A DNA stretch of 32,024 nt, from assembly GCA_001604035.1 (NCBI GenBank), contig LVAK01000070.1, positions 1-32,024 of the forward strand. The letters run 5' to 3'. Shown in pieces: positions 30,923 to 32,024 of the stretch. Origin of the DNA: Clostridiales bacterium Firm_05. GTDB lineage: Bacteria > Bacillota > Clostridia > Oscillospirales > Ruminococcaceae. The translations under genes were made by a program, and so were the position numbers. The first letter of the stretch is position 1. Each line of letters opens with the position of its first letter. The notes beneath the pieces were generated by a model. That model searched no databases. It was not told the origin of the DNA and saw only the letters and a program-made list of their open reading frames with translations.

Positions 30923-32024
30923 TGTATGATTATCTTATAGTCGGCGCTGGACTTTACGGCGCTGTATTCGCACAGCAGGCTAAAAAAGCCGGCAAGAGCG
31001 TTCTCGTGATCGATAAGCGTCAAAATATCGCCGGAAATGTATATACAGAGGAAGTTGAAGGCATAAACGTACACAAGTACGGCGCTCATATCTTCCATAC
31101 CAACAACAAGAAGGTCTGGGACTACATCACAAAATTTGCGGAGTTCAACCGCTTCACCAACAGCCCTGTTGCAAATTATAAGGGCGAGCTGTATTCGCTT
31201 CCGTTCAATATGTATACCTTCAATAAGATGTGGGGGGTAGTTACTCCTGAGGAGGCTGCTGCAAAGATAGAGGAGCAGCGCAAGGAGATCACCGGCGAGC
31301 CAAAGAATCTTGAGGAGCAGGCTATATCACTGGTCGGCCGTGACATATATGAGAAGCTCATAAAGGGCTACACAGAAAAGCAGTGGGGACGTGACTGCAA
31401 GGAGCTTCCGGCATTTATCATAAAGCGACTGCCTGTGCGCCTTACATTCGACAACAACTACTTCAACGCTTTATATCAGGGTATACCTGTGGGCGGATAT
31501 ACCAATATGGTGGCAAATATGCTGGAGGGCATAGAGGTTCGCCTGAACACTGATTATTTCGGCGATAAGGCCGGATTTGATGCAATGGCTGAGAAGGTGG
31601 TATATACAGGCCCTATCGATGCCTACTTCAATTTCAGCCTCGGTACACTTGAGTACCGTTCTGTGAGATTCGAGAACGAGCTTCTGGATAAGCCTAACTT
31701 CCAGGGCAATGCAGCTGTGAACTATACCGACAGGGAGACACCCTGGACACGTATAATTGAGCATAAGTGGTTTGAATTCGGCAAGGATAAGAATGGAAAT
31801 GATCTGCCGAAAACAGTTATCAGCCGTGAGTATTCCTCTGAGTGGAAACCAGGCGATGAGCCATATTATCCCGTTAACGACGAAAAAAATGGTGCTCTTT
31901 ATGCCGAGTACAAGAAGCTTGCTGAGAAGGAGAAGAACATCATCTTCGGCGGACGCCTTGGCGAGTACAAGTACTATGATATGGACGCAGTTATCGCTGC
32001 GGCACTTGATAAGGCTGAGGAAGA
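30922..32024 (+). CDS. glf: UDP-galactopyranose mutase (cut by right edge)
   Basis: At least 367 residues from ATG 30922 (AGGGAG upstream), running open to the end of the window; usual length is about 370-390, so it is nearly complete. It has the FAD Rossmann motif IVGAGLYGA (6-14), DKRQNIAGNVYTE, the substrate-site KYGAHIFHTNN, SLPFNMYTF, TEKQWGRDCKELP, and the late GGRLGEYKYYDMDAVI. It converts UDP-galactopyranose to UDP-galactofuranose, so the cluster's polymer probably contains galactofuranose. It is translationally coupled to the flippase gene by a one-base stop/start overlap. Confidence 0.97.
   Translation, partial: MYDYLIVGAGLYGAVFAQQAKKAGKSVLVIDKRQNIAGNVYTEEVEGINVHKYGAHIFHTNNKKVWDYITKFAEFNRFTNSPVANYKGELYSLPFNMYTFNKMWGVVTPEEAAAKIEEQRKEITGEPKNLEEQAISLVGRDIYEKLIKGYTEKQWGRDCKELPAFIIKRLPVRLTFDNNYFNALYQGIPVGGYTNMVANMLEGIEVRLNTDYFGDKAGFDAMAEKVVYTGPIDAYFNFSLGTLEYRSVRFENELLDKPNFQGNAAVNYTDRETPWTRIIEHKWFEFGKDKNGNDLPKTVISREYSSEWKPGDEPYYPVNDEKNGALYAEYKKLAEKEKNIIFGGRLGEYKYYDMDAVIAAALDKAEE

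Overview
The window looks like a chromosomal segment of a fibre-degrading, cellulosome-producing Firmicute close to Ruminococcus (R. flavefaciens/R. champanellensis type). The evidence is several secreted proteins ending in dockerin modules, Thr-rich linkers, a GH5 endoglucanase fused to an esterase, BspA-like leucine-rich-repeat surface proteins, an LPXTG-anchored protein, strong AGGAGG ribosome sites, and sigma-A-like promoters. The genus is an inference from these families, not from a marker gene.

Layout. (1) Bases 1-522 hold the C-terminal end of a large serine recombinase, the edge of a mobile element lying to the left. (2) 672-3525 (minus) is a translationally coupled pair: an ECF sigma factor and a membrane protein with an anti-sigma-like N-terminus that continues in frame into a secreted dockerin protein with its own internal ribosome site, start codon and signal peptide. 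(3) 3939-6788 (plus), divergent from the sigma operon, encodes a GH5 - CBM - SGNH/CE3-like esterase - dockerin enzyme. (4) 7057-8937 (plus) encodes a secreted papain-like peptidase with a dockerin. (5) 8996-17768 (all minus) holds two small membrane proteins, a leucine-rich-repeat dockerin protein frameshifted by a perfect 10-bp tandem duplication, a 61-codon stub resembling the start of a CwlD-like amidase, an OmpR-type two-component system, an acidic secreted protein of about five ~74-residue repeats, and an LPXTG-anchored leucine-rich-repeat protein.

(6) 18222-32024 (plus) is a long surface-polysaccharide (capsule or teichoic-acid-like) cluster behind a TTGACA-17-TACAAT promoter: three LicD-family phosphotransferases, a class V aminotransferase, an ornithine-cyclodeaminase-like dehydrogenase, a cytidylyltransferase fused to a Gfo/Idh/MocA domain, an IspD/TarI-like cytidylyltransferase, an NAD-dependent epimerase/dehydratase, a GT2 glycosyltransferase, a Wzy-like polymerase, an acyltransferase, a Wzx-type flippase and UDP-galactopyranose mutase (cut by the right edge).

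How the genes may work together. The left half is plant-fibre degradation and surface display, with a signalling pair beside a cellulase. The right half appears to make a Wzx/Wzy-assembled, galactofuranose-containing polymer decorated with CDP-activated phospho-alcohols. The most unusual items are the nested start in the anti-sigma/dockerin gene, the 10-bp duplication that breaks the repeat protein, the cytidylyltransferase-oxidoreductase fusion whose EKP motif reads EAP, and the aminotransferase/dehydrogenase pair among LicD genes, which suggests an unusual, possibly aminated, polymer substituent.
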